Of a DNA stretch of 46,651 bases, positions 7,067-15,437 are shown piece by piece. The stretch comes from an uncultured Bacteroidales bacterium (GTDB taxonomy: Bacteria > Bacteroidota > Bacteroidia > Bacteroidales > UBA932). Location: positions 1-46,651 of the forward strand of contig CALUST010000026.1 in the NCBI GenBank assembly GCA_944323505.1, written 5' to 3'. The notes below the pieces were generated by a model. That model did not search any database, had not been told where the DNA came from, and saw only the letters and a program-made list of their open reading frames with translations. Each line of letters starts with the position of its first letter. Within the stretch, counting starts at the first letter, position 1. A program made the position numbers and the translations under genes.

Positions 7067-7252
7067 CTGCCGGAACCGTAGTTTTTTCCGGAAACCGCAC
7101 AAAAAATTTTTCTTAAATTTTCTTAATAAGTTCTATTCATAATTGAAGATTATGATTGTGATTTGTAAGCAAAATCTTTGAAAAATCGGTAAAATATTAA
7201 GGTTGCGACATTCTGGAGATTATACATTTTCTTAAAAACGGCCTTTAAATTT
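7067..7252. other. AT-rich intergenic stretch without a gene
   Basis: It contains a weak hairpin CCGGAA (7071-7076) / TTCCGG (about 7086-7091), probably the end of the sialidase transcript, then AT-rich sequence leading to the next promoter. No coding frame or RNA gene is recognised. Confidence 0.4.
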
Positions 7253-7282
7253 TTGGATTATTATCCATTATCTCTATCTTTG
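7253..7282 (+). promoter_or_regulatory. Promoter of the redox-lipoprotein operon
   Basis: TTG 7253-7255, 19 bp, TATCTTTG 7275-7282: a near-perfect Bacteroidetes promoter. The transcript would start near 7289, leaving a leader of about 277 nt before the thioredoxin gene. Confidence 0.75.
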
Positions 7283-7343
7283 CAAAAGTTATGACAATCT
7301 GATGCAGTTGACGTGAGCATCAATATCATCTGAACTTTTATTT

Positions 7344-7457
7344 ATGGACAGTATCATTTCACAGGTTTTTGAAGCCACCCGTTCTGGGGGGGGCAGTGAT
7401 ATTATACTAGGGGCAGTCTCATCATTCCCTCAAGTCCGATTTTTCCGATTTAGTTAG
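7344..7457 (+). CDS. Putative 37-aa leader peptide with G8 tract
   Basis: An ATG at 7344, about 55 nt after the predicted transcription start, opens 37 codons. The peptide begins MDSIISQVFEATRSGGGSD, continues IILGAVSSFPQVRFFRFS and ends at a TAG at 7455-7457. Codons 15-17 (GGG GGG GGC) contain a run of eight G (7386-7393). Loss or gain of one G would truncate the peptide soon after (a stop within about 3-7 codons). A hairpin GTCCTG (7457-7462) / CAGGAC (7473-7478) starts at the stop codon, and another, TGATGC/GCATCA, lies at 7300-7322. It may be a regulatory leader peptide, a short secreted peptide, or chance. No homology is recognised. Confidence 0.35.
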   Translation: MDSIISQVFEATRSGGGSDIILGAVSSFPQVRFFRFS

Positions 7458-7478
7458 TCCTGGTTGTATAGTCAGGAC
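7457..7478 (+). promoter_or_regulatory. Hairpin after the small leader ORF, possible attenuator
   Basis: GTCCTG (7457-7462) pairs with CAGGAC (7473-7478) across a 10-nt loop, beginning at the last base of the small ORF stop codon. It is followed by GCCTTTTGT. The T run is short, so it may be a pausing or partial termination site rather than a full terminator. Confidence 0.4.
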
Positions 7479-7565
7479 GCCTTTTGTCGTATACATACCT
7501 CATGCAGTCCACGGTATGCTATGTTTTGTGTTGTATCATCAATCCAATAAAACCATATAATCACT

Positions 7566-8045
7566 ATGAAAACGATTCTGATAAGCCTGTTGTTCGGGCT
7601 GACTGCAATTTCCGCAATGGCGCAGATGCCGTCTGTCGTGCTGGAAGACCATAAAGGAGAGGCATTCAATACCGCAGATCTTCTCGATGAGAAGACTCCA
7701 ATGATCATTTCCTTCTGGTCGACTATATGCAAACCGTGCATACGCGAACTCGATGCCATCAATGACGTGCTGCCTGACTGGCTGGATGAGGCGGAATTCA
7801 GGGTGGTGGCCGTATCGACTGATGACAGCCGCTTTACGACAAAGGCGCGTTCTCTGGCGGAAGGGCACGGCTGGTATGACTTCATCAATCTCTATGACAC
7901 CAACCAGGAGTTCATGAGGGCGATGAGTGTGTCAGTGACGCCGCAGGTATATGTCCTTGACGGCAACGGCAAGATTGTATATTCCCATACCGGCTATACT
8001 CCCGGCAGTGAGGAAGAACTGATAGAAGTCATAAAGGGACTCTGA
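7566..8045 (+). CDS. TlpA-like periplasmic thioredoxin-fold protein
   Basis: A 159-aa protein with a signal peptide (MKTILISLLFGLTAISAMAQ). The thioredoxin fold carries the redox motif C55-K-P-C58 in SFWSTICKPCIREL and the cis-proline in SVTPQVYVLD. This is the TlpA/ResA-type disulfide reductase layout. By family it would reduce or exchange disulfides of exported partners, and the partners are plausibly the CxxC lipoproteins encoded just downstream. It is the first full gene after a 277-nt leader, and the next gene starts 15 bp after it. Confidence 0.88.
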   Translation: MKTILISLLFGLTAISAMAQMPSVVLEDHKGEAFNTADLLDEKTPMIISFWSTICKPCIRELDAINDVLPDWLDEAEFRVVAVSTDDSRFTTKARSLAEGHGWYDFINLYDTNQEFMRAMSVSVTPQVYVLDGNGKIVYSHTGYTPGSEEELIEVIKGL

Positions 8046-8060
8046 TAAACCGGCCGGAAG

Positions 8061-9701
8061 ATGAAGACTACAGTGAAAATATCCGCCGTGGCCTTGCTGC
8101 TGCAGATTGCCGCAGGTCTGCCGCTGTCTGCCGGGAACGGAGAGAAGGAGACCCCGAAAGGGTATCTCAAAGGCAGTTTCGAGACCAATACCACATGGTA
8201 TCACAAGGATGACAGGACCAATGCCACTGTGCCTGAGGAGCATTGGGGCTCCAACAACTATCTGAAACTCGATTATTACAGAGGCAAATTCTCGGCAGGG
8301 ATGCAGTTGGAGGCTTATGAGCCGGTACTTGTGGGCTATCCTGTGGAACTGGACAAGATCGGACTGACCAATCTCTATGCCGCATGGCAGGATGAGAATT
8401 TCGGCATCACGGCAGGTTCGTTCTATGACCAGTTCGGAAGCGGCCTTCTTTTCAGGTCGTGGGAGGATCGGGCACTCGGACTCAACAATGCCCTGTTCGG
8501 AGCAAGATTCACATATCAGTACAAGGATATAGTCTCCTTCAAAGCCATCTGGGGCGTGCCCCGCTTCGGCATGGAATACACTGACACCCAAGTGAAAGGG
8601 GCGGATCTGAGTGTGGCCGTGTCCAATCTTTTCAATTGGACCGATGTCTACCTTGCGCTCGAAGGCTCTGCGCTTGACAAATATGAGAGCCTCAGCGTTG
8701 ACCTTGAGGAGTCGGGCGCCAAGTCCAACAACTTCGGGTGGTCAGGACGGCTCAACCTGGAGGCTTCCGGGTTCTTCTTCAAGGGCGAGTATGTGGATGC
8801 CGGGAACAAATACTACAACAATCCGTTCATTCAGACTTCTGCGGATCCGGCCTATCTCATCAAGAAGGGAAACGCCCAGCTGGTAGAACTCGGCTATAAC
8901 GGCCACGGGCTGGGGCTGAACGTCACGGCAAGACGTCTGGAGTGGATGGATTCCAAGATACTTGCAGACAACACATCCACCTCCAATATGCTCAACTACG
9001 TCCCTGCAATGTGTACACAATATACCTATCTGCTCACGACACTTCATCCGTATACCTCCAGGACAGGCGACCTGAGCGGACGTTTCGTCAACAGCGGAGA
9101 GATAGGGGGACAAGTGGATGTCTTCTATAATTTCCGCAGGGGGACTGCCCTTGGAGGGAAAAGAGGCACGAAACTTCATGCCAATTTCTCCACATATTAT
9201 ACTCTGGCACATGAAGGTTCCGCAAAGGCCGGCAACCTGCTCTACAGGGATGTGAGTGTGGACGTGGAGAAACAGTGGACAAGGAAGTTCAAGATGACTC
9301 TCCTGTGGTCAATGCAGGCATACAGCCCGTCATACGGGGCAAATGCCTCCCTGTATCTGTCGAATATAGCCGTTGCGGACCTGCTCTACAAGTTCACGTC
9401 AAAGTTTTCGACGAGGCTCGAACTCCAGTATCTCACCACAAAGGAAGACAAGAAGGACTGGATGGCCGCATTGCTCGAACTGAATTTCGCCCCGAACTGG
9501 AGCATTTACGGAAGCGATATGATCAATCATGGCGACACAGGTACACATTATTATAATGTAGGTGTGAGCTATGCCAGGTCCCGCACACGCTTCTCTCTCG
9601 GATACGGGCGATACAAGGCAGGATACATCTGTTCGGGAGGGGTCTGCAGACCTATACCTGCCTATACGGGAGCCAATTTTACTGTCACGACATCGTTCTG
9701 A
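8061..9701 (+). CDS. DUF6029-family outer-membrane beta-barrel protein
   Basis: A 546-aa protein with a signal peptide (about 1-24, ending PLSAG). It has alternating aromatic/polar strands throughout (GYLKGSFETNTTWYH, YLKLDYYRGKFSAGMQLEAY, FGITAGSFYDQFGSGLLFRS) and a terminal phenylalanine (FTVTTSF), as expected for an outer-membrane barrel. The N-terminal GSFYDQFGSGLLFRSWEDR segment is what I recognise as DUF6029. Function is unknown. It lies between the TlpA-like gene and three Omp28-type genes, an association I recall from other Bacteroidetes. Confidence 0.75.
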   Translation: MKTTVKISAVALLLQIAAGLPLSAGNGEKETPKGYLKGSFETNTTWYHKDDRTNATVPEEHWGSNNYLKLDYYRGKFSAGMQLEAYEPVLVGYPVELDKIGLTNLYAAWQDENFGITAGSFYDQFGSGLLFRSWEDRALGLNNALFGARFTYQYKDIVSFKAIWGVPRFGMEYTDTQVKGADLSVAVSNLFNWTDVYLALEGSALDKYESLSVDLEESGAKSNNFGWSGRLNLEASGFFFKGEYVDAGNKYYNNPFIQTSADPAYLIKKGNAQLVELGYNGHGLGLNVTARRLEWMDSKILADNTSTSNMLNYVPAMCTQYTYLLTTLHPYTSRTGDLSGRFVNSGEIGGQVDVFYNFRRGTALGGKRGTKLHANFSTYYTLAHEGSAKAGNLLYRDVSVDVEKQWTRKFKMTLLWSMQAYSPSYGANASLYLSNIAVADLLYKFTSKFSTRLELQYLTTKEDKKDWMAALLELNFAPNWSIYGSDMINHGDTGTHYYNVGVSYARSRTRFSLGYGRYKAGYICSGGVCRPIPAYTGANFTVTTSF

Positions 9702-9736
9702 CACCACAATCGGATAACAATTAATTAATAAAGGAT

Positions 9737-10864
9737 ATGATGAAAAGACTTTTTATGATACTGGCTGCAGCCGCAGCGACATCCGCATTGTTTTCTTGCA
9801 GCGAGAACATCGGCGGAACTGCTGAAGATGATGATACCGGTCCAAAAGGACCGTTCACAATCTCGGCGGACAAGACGGAAATCGAGGCAGATGCCAAGGA
9901 CGCTGTCACATTTACCCTGAGGGACGCTGACGGGAACGACCTGACCGCATCCGATCCGGGAGGGGTGTATTTCAAGTTGGTGGAGACCGGAGATTATATG
10001 GACTATCTTCAGCGTACCTATACTTCATTTGATAACGGGACATACACTTTCTGCGGTATCTACAAAGGTACAGAGACGGAGAACACTGTCACAGTCACTG
10101 CAGTCAACCGCAGCAAGTATGAGAAGTTCCACAGGAACGTGGCTGTCTACAAGATGACAGGCACATGGTGTCCGAACTGCCCTTCAATGACAGCAGGGCT
10201 TAACGGAGTGGTGGATGATGTCAAGGAGCATATCGTCATCCTTGCCTGCCATGGCAACAGTGCTTCACAGAGTGATCCGTACAGCCTTCAAGTAGGTGGC
10301 GGCCTTGATCTCGGCAATCACATGCTTTCTGAGTTCTTCGGGCCAAGCGGAGGGTTCCCGTCCCTGGTGCTCAACCTGCATGACACTTTCCTGCAGAGAT
10401 CCCATTCGGCCATCGAGGGAGCTGTCAACGAGCAGCGCAGGGACTATCCGGCAACCTGCGGCATCAAAGTGGTTTCTTCCTGTACAGATGGCAACCTCAA
10501 TGCGGAAGTCACTCTGCAGTCTGACAAGGGCGGAAGGTATGACATTGAGTGTGCCGTACTTCTCGACAATGAGGTATATGCAGAGGGTGCGGAGCCGGGC
10601 GGCCTTTACAACCATATTGTCCGGGGATATTCAGGCAATTTCAGCGGGTATACTGATGCGAATGCCCAGGATGTAGCGGCTGGCGGTGAGGTAACCAAGA
10701 CATTCAGTATCGGGTCGGATACTATTTCCGAACTTGCTTCCAAGACGGACAACTGCTCTATTGTGGTATATGCCATGAGACAGTTGGAGGACGGGACGAC
10801 CATGGTGGATAATATCGTCTCATGTCCTGTCAACGGCAGTGTCGATTACGTGTTGAACAAATAA
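9737..10864 (+). CDS. Omp28-related lipoprotein 1 (CxxC)
   Basis: A 375-aa protein with a lipoprotein signal (lipobox SALFSC, Cys about 21). An Ig-like domain follows (about 38-125, beginning FTISADKTEIEADAKDAVTF), then an Omp28/thioredoxin-like domain carrying C145-P-N-C148 in MTGTWCPNCPSMTAGL. The C-terminal part (about 240-370) is beta-rich. Omp28-type proteins are surface or outer-membrane lipoproteins with an unproven role. The intact CxxC after a Trp looks redox-competent. It is the first of three tandem paralogues. Confidence 0.85.
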   Translation: MMKRLFMILAAAAATSALFSCSENIGGTAEDDDTGPKGPFTISADKTEIEADAKDAVTFTLRDADGNDLTASDPGGVYFKLVETGDYMDYLQRTYTSFDNGTYTFCGIYKGTETENTVTVTAVNRSKYEKFHRNVAVYKMTGTWCPNCPSMTAGLNGVVDDVKEHIVILACHGNSASQSDPYSLQVGGGLDLGNHMLSEFFGPSGGFPSLVLNLHDTFLQRSHSAIEGAVNEQRRDYPATCGIKVVSSCTDGNLNAEVTLQSDKGGRYDIECAVLLDNEVYAEGAEPGGLYNHIVRGYSGNFSGYTDANAQDVAAGGEVTKTFSIGSDTISELASKTDNCSIVVYAMRQLEDGTTMVDNIVSCPVNGSVDYVLNK

Positions 10865-10882
10865 TCAGTACAGTCTGTTCAG

Positions 10883-12001
10883 ATGTTGGATAATATAGTA
10901 AGATATCTGTTTGTAGCAGCATTTACTGTGGCGGCGCTGGTGTCCTGTTCCGGAACACAGGATGATATGGTCGTCCCGGAAGGGGTACTGCGGATTTTCG
11001 TGGAGGGGGAGACCACTGTATCCGCAAATGGTGAGGACAAGGTGATATTCCGCGTGATGTACGGCTCACAGGACGTCAGCACTTCCACAGAGATGAATAT
11101 TATAAGGAATTTCAACGGAGACGAGTCCAGTCTCGGCTATGGGGTCAACGAATTCTCGACCACCGCTCCGGGGACATACGTCTTCACTGCGAGATATTTT
11201 GACGGGAAGGCTGTCTACACAGACAATGAGGTGACGGTGACCGCTCTCCCCGCAGGTGACATACAGACATCCGAATGGGTGAGGAAGGTGCTTGGTATCC
11301 AGTTCACTTCCACCACCTGCATCGGATGTCCGGACCTGACCTCGGCATTGAAGAGCATCATGGCTGAACGTCCGGGTGTGCTGTGCCCTGTGGCTTTCCA
11401 CTGTGACTATGAGGGGCCGGACCCTATGAAAATCGATGCATCCCGACAATTCGTCTCCGAATTTCTCGGCACATCCGTGATTCTGCCTGCGCTGTTCTTC
11501 AATATGCATCAGCCGACGACTCAGATGACGAATGTGAAGGCTGTTATAGATGCGGAACTGGCCCTTGAACTCAAGAGCGTCTCGACTTGCGGAGTCTCGC
11601 TTTCTTCCTCTTTTGATGCCGTCTCGCGGAAGGTGAGTCTGACGGTAAGCGCCAAGTCCAATGTTGACCAGGTGTGCCGCCTCGTGGTGTTCCTTGTCGA
11701 GGACGGGATAGTCGCCACGCAGTTGGATGACCCTTACTATGTGCACAATAACGTCGTCAGGGCGGTACTGTCATCCGGTATATACGGAGACTATCTCAAT
11801 AACCGCCTGCCCCTGTATCCCGGGACGGAATACGGGAAGACATACGAATATGTGCTGCCCGATGAATGGAATGCAGCCAATATGAGAGTCGTGGCCTCCG
11901 TTCTTGTGCCTGATGCAGAGGACAGGTCTTTTCTTGCCGACAACACGAACGAGTGTGCCCTGTCCGGAGGCAAGGCAGATTATATGACAAATGAAAACTG
12001 A
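10883..12001 (+). CDS. Omp28-related lipoprotein 2 (CxxC)
   Basis: A 372-aa paralogue of the preceding gene. It has lipobox AALVSC, an N-terminal Ig-like domain (about 35-125, with VEGETTVSANGEDKVIFRVM) and the motif C146-I-G-C149 in FTSTTCIGCPDLTSAL. A conserved downstream block reads RLVVFLVEDGIVATQLDD..HNNVVRAV, shared with paralogue 3. The Trp before the CxxC seen in paralogue 1 is Thr here, so redox potential or function may differ. It starts 18 nt after the previous stop codon. Confidence 0.83.
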   Translation: MLDNIVRYLFVAAFTVAALVSCSGTQDDMVVPEGVLRIFVEGETTVSANGEDKVIFRVMYGSQDVSTSTEMNIIRNFNGDESSLGYGVNEFSTTAPGTYVFTARYFDGKAVYTDNEVTVTALPAGDIQTSEWVRKVLGIQFTSTTCIGCPDLTSALKSIMAERPGVLCPVAFHCDYEGPDPMKIDASRQFVSEFLGTSVILPALFFNMHQPTTQMTNVKAVIDAELALELKSVSTCGVSLSSSFDAVSRKVSLTVSAKSNVDQVCRLVVFLVEDGIVATQLDDPYYVHNNVVRAVLSSGIYGDYLNNRLPLYPGTEYGKTYEYVLPDEWNAANMRVVASVLVPDAEDRSFLADNTNECALSGGKADYMTNEN

Positions 12002-12008
12002 CTGTGAT

Positions 12009-13049
12009 ATGAAAAGTTTGACAAGAATATTCGTTCCTATGGTTTTGGCGTCTATGGCCGCCGTCTCTCTCTCATGCTCCGGCAATGTGGATGAGGACAG
12101 CAGTCCGGTGCTCCTGTGTGACAAGACTGCCATAGAGGCAGACGGGAAGGATGCCGCGACATTCACTGTCACGTACAACGGGGAAGATGTCACCGGTGAG
12201 GCCCTGATTGTCAATCTCAATGACGGGACCGGACTTGACGGTGCCACGTTCAGTACGGCAACGGCCGGGACATACAGGTTCCAGGCTGAGTATGACGGCA
12301 TGACATCAGAGCCGGTGACGATAGCGGCAGGGATTGCCCCGATGGATGCATATTACAAGAAGAACTACTGCATAGCTGACTTTACTGCACAGAAATGCAC
12401 TTTCTGTCCGAACGGCACTGATTATCTGCTGGGATATTTCCTCAAGAATACGATGGCAGGGGAGACAGTCGAAGTGCTGGCATTCCATAGCGACAGTATG
12501 GGGGAGGATATCTTCTCCCTGGAGGCTACCGGGGACATGATGGAGCACTTCAAGTTGTCCAATCTCCCGTCATACGCCTTTGATATGAGGGTGGCCGGTG
12601 AGCAGAGCATTCTCAAAGGCGCTTACGAATCGGCTTCGGACTATCCTCCGTCCTGCGGACTGGCGATGGCTTCCGAACTCTCTGAAGACGGAGCCTCAGC
12701 CAAGGTGACGGTAAGGCTGTCAGTCTCCGAGGCGGCTTCCTGCAGGGTGGCTCTCTTTGTCGTGGAAGACGGAGTCATCGCACCTCAGGACACGCAGACA
12801 GGTACAGTGGATGACTATAACCACAGGCATGTGGTCAGGGCTGTCGCTTCTGCCACATGGCAGGGAGACAGGTTCGGGGATATGGTACCTGGACAGGAGG
12901 TGGCCAAAGAGTATACTGTAGCCCTGGATGAAGCCTGGAACGTGGAGAATGTCACATTCTGCGCCGTGGCCTATGACGAGTCAGGATATGCAGACAACTG
13001 CCGCAGCTGCAAGGCCGACGGCGGAGATGCTGGCTATGAAATCAACTGA
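12009..13049 (+). CDS. Omp28-related lipoprotein 3 (CxxC)
   Basis: A 346-aa paralogue. The ATG at 12009 is preferred over the one at 11991, because it begins a clean lipoprotein signal (MKSLTRIFVPMVLAS, lipobox VSLSC) and lies 7 nt after the previous stop codon instead of overlapping it. The Ig-like domain opens LLCDKTAIEADGKDAATFTV, very similar to paralogue 1. The redox motif is C130-T-F-C133 in FTAQKCTFCPNGTDYL. The HRHVVRAVASATWQGD block aligns with paralogue 2. Confidence 0.83.
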   Translation: MKSLTRIFVPMVLASMAAVSLSCSGNVDEDSSPVLLCDKTAIEADGKDAATFTVTYNGEDVTGEALIVNLNDGTGLDGATFSTATAGTYRFQAEYDGMTSEPVTIAAGIAPMDAYYKKNYCIADFTAQKCTFCPNGTDYLLGYFLKNTMAGETVEVLAFHSDSMGEDIFSLEATGDMMEHFKLSNLPSYAFDMRVAGEQSILKGAYESASDYPPSCGLAMASELSEDGASAKVTVRLSVSEAASCRVALFVVEDGVIAPQDTQTGTVDDYNHRHVVRAVASATWQGDRFGDMVPGQEVAKEYTVALDEAWNVENVTFCAVAYDESGYADNCRSCKADGGDAGYEIN

Positions 13050-13095
13050 TGATACGAAAGACAATCAATATTAACATCTAATCAATCCAATCTGT

Positions 13096-15411
13096 ATGAA
13101 AAGAATCTTTACGATGATTGTAGCAGCGGCAGCAGTATGCGTTGCGGCTCTGGCTCTTTCTTCATGCAAGGAAGACAATCTTTCTCCGGATCCCGGGCAG
13201 GAGGGGCAGCAGACCTTCCCAGACCCGTTGGATCATTCGGATGCCATGTTCCAGATCAACTGGACACCTTACAAGGTGGAGCAGGGAGGTGACGGTGTGT
13301 CAATCGAAGTGACCTCCTTGAGCGAGAAGGATTTCACATTTGTATGCCGTCCCGGCTCTGCGGTAAAGGCATTCAAGGTGGCTGCCTTCCCTCTTTCTGA
13401 ACTCTACAACATGCTTATCAACCTCGACTGGACAGGCGGAATCACAGATGCGGCAGTGGAGAATGCCCTCAGATCATACATTGACGAGACAAGTTCCGGC
13501 GGGACTACCGGATATATCGGAGGCGCAGACATCACTTACGGGGTAGTCGGAGATGATGACAACGAGATGGAGTTCGTATGGTCCCAGGCCGGATATACCC
13601 TCATACCTACAGTCGTCCCTGATGCAGAATATATCATCATTGCACAAGGATACTATGAGTATGATGAATCAACCAAGGAGGCTGATACTCCGGCAGGGCT
13701 TTCTCTCTGCTATGTCAGGACTCCGCACAAGCCTCTCGTAGGCAATCCTGATCTCGAGATTGATATCGAGCCTATCTACGGCGGCATGAGAGTCGGCTTT
13801 ACGGCTGCAGACCAGAGCGCGGCAGGATTCTATGAATTCACCGCCCCTAAGTCAGAACTCATGGAGTATATCGACGCCTTCGGAGAGACTATGCTCAGAG
13901 ACTTTGTCCGCCATTGGCAGATACTCGACGGCCCGTTCTCTTTTGCTGCAGGCGATTCCCCTTATCCTATGCTTATGAATATCGGAGAGGAGGCTGCCAA
14001 AAATGCGATGTGCGCTGCGGTCGCAGTGGACGTGAACGGAACTCCTGGCCCGCTGAGAATGAAAGACGGCGATGCCAAGCATATTCCTGAGGAGGCACAG
14101 ACTGCCAAGGCAAAAGTCATTGTCGATGCGGAGCATATCGGCTCGCTCATATTCTGGCTCAACGCCGAAATGTCAGAGTATACAAGAGAGGTCGACATCC
14201 GTCACATCAAGAAGTCGGAATGGGACGCCACCTATGCCAATGACAAGGAAGCAAGGGAGGCTCTCAAACTTGAACTTCTTGACGAGGGATGGGTCATCCA
14301 GAACCCGAAATTCAGTTACAATGACGAGACTTTGACTGCGACAGGCGAAGGCAGCACTGAATTTGCCTACAGGATTGACATGAAGGACATTCTCCCGAAT
14401 ACAGAATATGTGGTGGCGTATGTCGCTGTCAACTATTTCGGTCAGGCTGATGATGTATATGCTTCAGAGCCTTTCATTACGAAGTCGAGAAATATCACCG
14501 ATCCTGATGCATGTGCAGGCGAAGTGACAGTCAAGTGTGACAAGCCGAGTTCGATAGGCTTCACTGTCAACTTCACTTACAACAAGAAGGAGGTCGCAGC
14601 ATATTACTGGCAGGTGGTCGCCCCTATCGGTGACGGACAGGGCGGTGCGGTACCGGGCTATCCTCTTGTAGACAACAAGATCAATTGGGAAGCCACGGAG
14701 CATTCGGACTGGATGACATATTTCTTCGAGAAAGTGGACATGTTCAATAACCCGCTCTGCAATATATGGTTCTTCAATCCGGACGACCTCAAGACTGAAG
14801 ACAACAAGAACGGTACTACAGTCGCCGATGAAAATAATCCTGATGTGGTCACTGACAAGTGGACATTTGCCGATATGGCTCCAGGCACAACCTATCAGAT
14901 AGTATGTGCCCCTGAGGACTGGAACGGTAATGTGGGAGAGGTAAAACTCTACGAATGCACCACGACTGCCCTTGACCCGGGCCCGAATCCTGAGGTCCAG
15001 GTGACTGTGCAGAAGGCAACGAGCGGAAACGGCATTACAGTGATATTCAACCCTATCAAGGATGTAGGAAGAATGCTCGTGATGCAGGCAAGCACATCTG
15101 CAGAACTTTCGGCCACATGGTCTCCTGCAGACCTTGTGAACGGGACAGGCACAATAGGCATGTATACCGAAGAGGAGATAATCGGCATACTTGAAGCCGC
15201 AGTCATCGGAGACGGTACGGAAGGCGGTACAGGCGGACTCAGCTATTATACTGAAGCCCAATTTGTGCAGACAGGCTCGCAGCCATGTGTCTTCCTTTGC
15301 GTGCCTATAGGTGCATACGAAGACGGGACTGCTTTATACGGAGACCTGCTCTACGTCATCTATGACGGCAAGGGAGGATATTCGATGGATATATCCGACT
15401 ATCTGAAATAG
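13096..15411 (+). CDS. Large surface lipoprotein, function unknown
   Basis: A 771-aa protein with lipobox ALALSSC (Cys about 24), then a Pro/Gly/Gln-rich linker. It has several repeated fibronectin-III-like beta domains: MPGTTYQIVCAPEDWNGNVG and ILPNTEYVVAYVAVNYFGQA are the typical end of an Fn3 unit. The N-terminal part (about 50-240) is not recognised. There is no catalytic motif that I can name. Being in the operon with redox and SusC/D-linked genes suggests a surface-exposed binding or adhesion role, but that is inference. Confidence 0.7.
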   Translation: MKRIFTMIVAAAAVCVAALALSSCKEDNLSPDPGQEGQQTFPDPLDHSDAMFQINWTPYKVEQGGDGVSIEVTSLSEKDFTFVCRPGSAVKAFKVAAFPLSELYNMLINLDWTGGITDAAVENALRSYIDETSSGGTTGYIGGADITYGVVGDDDNEMEFVWSQAGYTLIPTVVPDAEYIIIAQGYYEYDESTKEADTPAGLSLCYVRTPHKPLVGNPDLEIDIEPIYGGMRVGFTAADQSAAGFYEFTAPKSELMEYIDAFGETMLRDFVRHWQILDGPFSFAAGDSPYPMLMNIGEEAAKNAMCAAVAVDVNGTPGPLRMKDGDAKHIPEEAQTAKAKVIVDAEHIGSLIFWLNAEMSEYTREVDIRHIKKSEWDATYANDKEAREALKLELLDEGWVIQNPKFSYNDETLTATGEGSTEFAYRIDMKDILPNTEYVVAYVAVNYFGQADDVYASEPFITKSRNITDPDACAGEVTVKCDKPSSIGFTVNFTYNKKEVAAYYWQVVAPIGDGQGGAVPGYPLVDNKINWEATEHSDWMTYFFEKVDMFNNPLCNIWFFNPDDLKTEDNKNGTTVADENNPDVVTDKWTFADMAPGTTYQIVCAPEDWNGNVGEVKLYECTTTALDPGPNPEVQVTVQKATSGNGITVIFNPIKDVGRMLVMQASTSAELSATWSPADLVNGTGTIGMYTEEEIIGILEAAVIGDGTEGGTGGLSYYTEAQFVQTGSQPCVFLCVPIGAYEDGTALYGDLLYVIYDGKGGYSMDISDYLK

Positions 15412-15437
15412 AGTGAAATGATTCTAAATCCGATATT

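Noticed and set aside
12305-12548. Open frames on the opposite strand of the Omp28, SusC, MetH and GH genes
   Set aside because: Long antisense frames are common here because of codon bias in the real genes. None has family motifs, and all overlap well-supported CDS.
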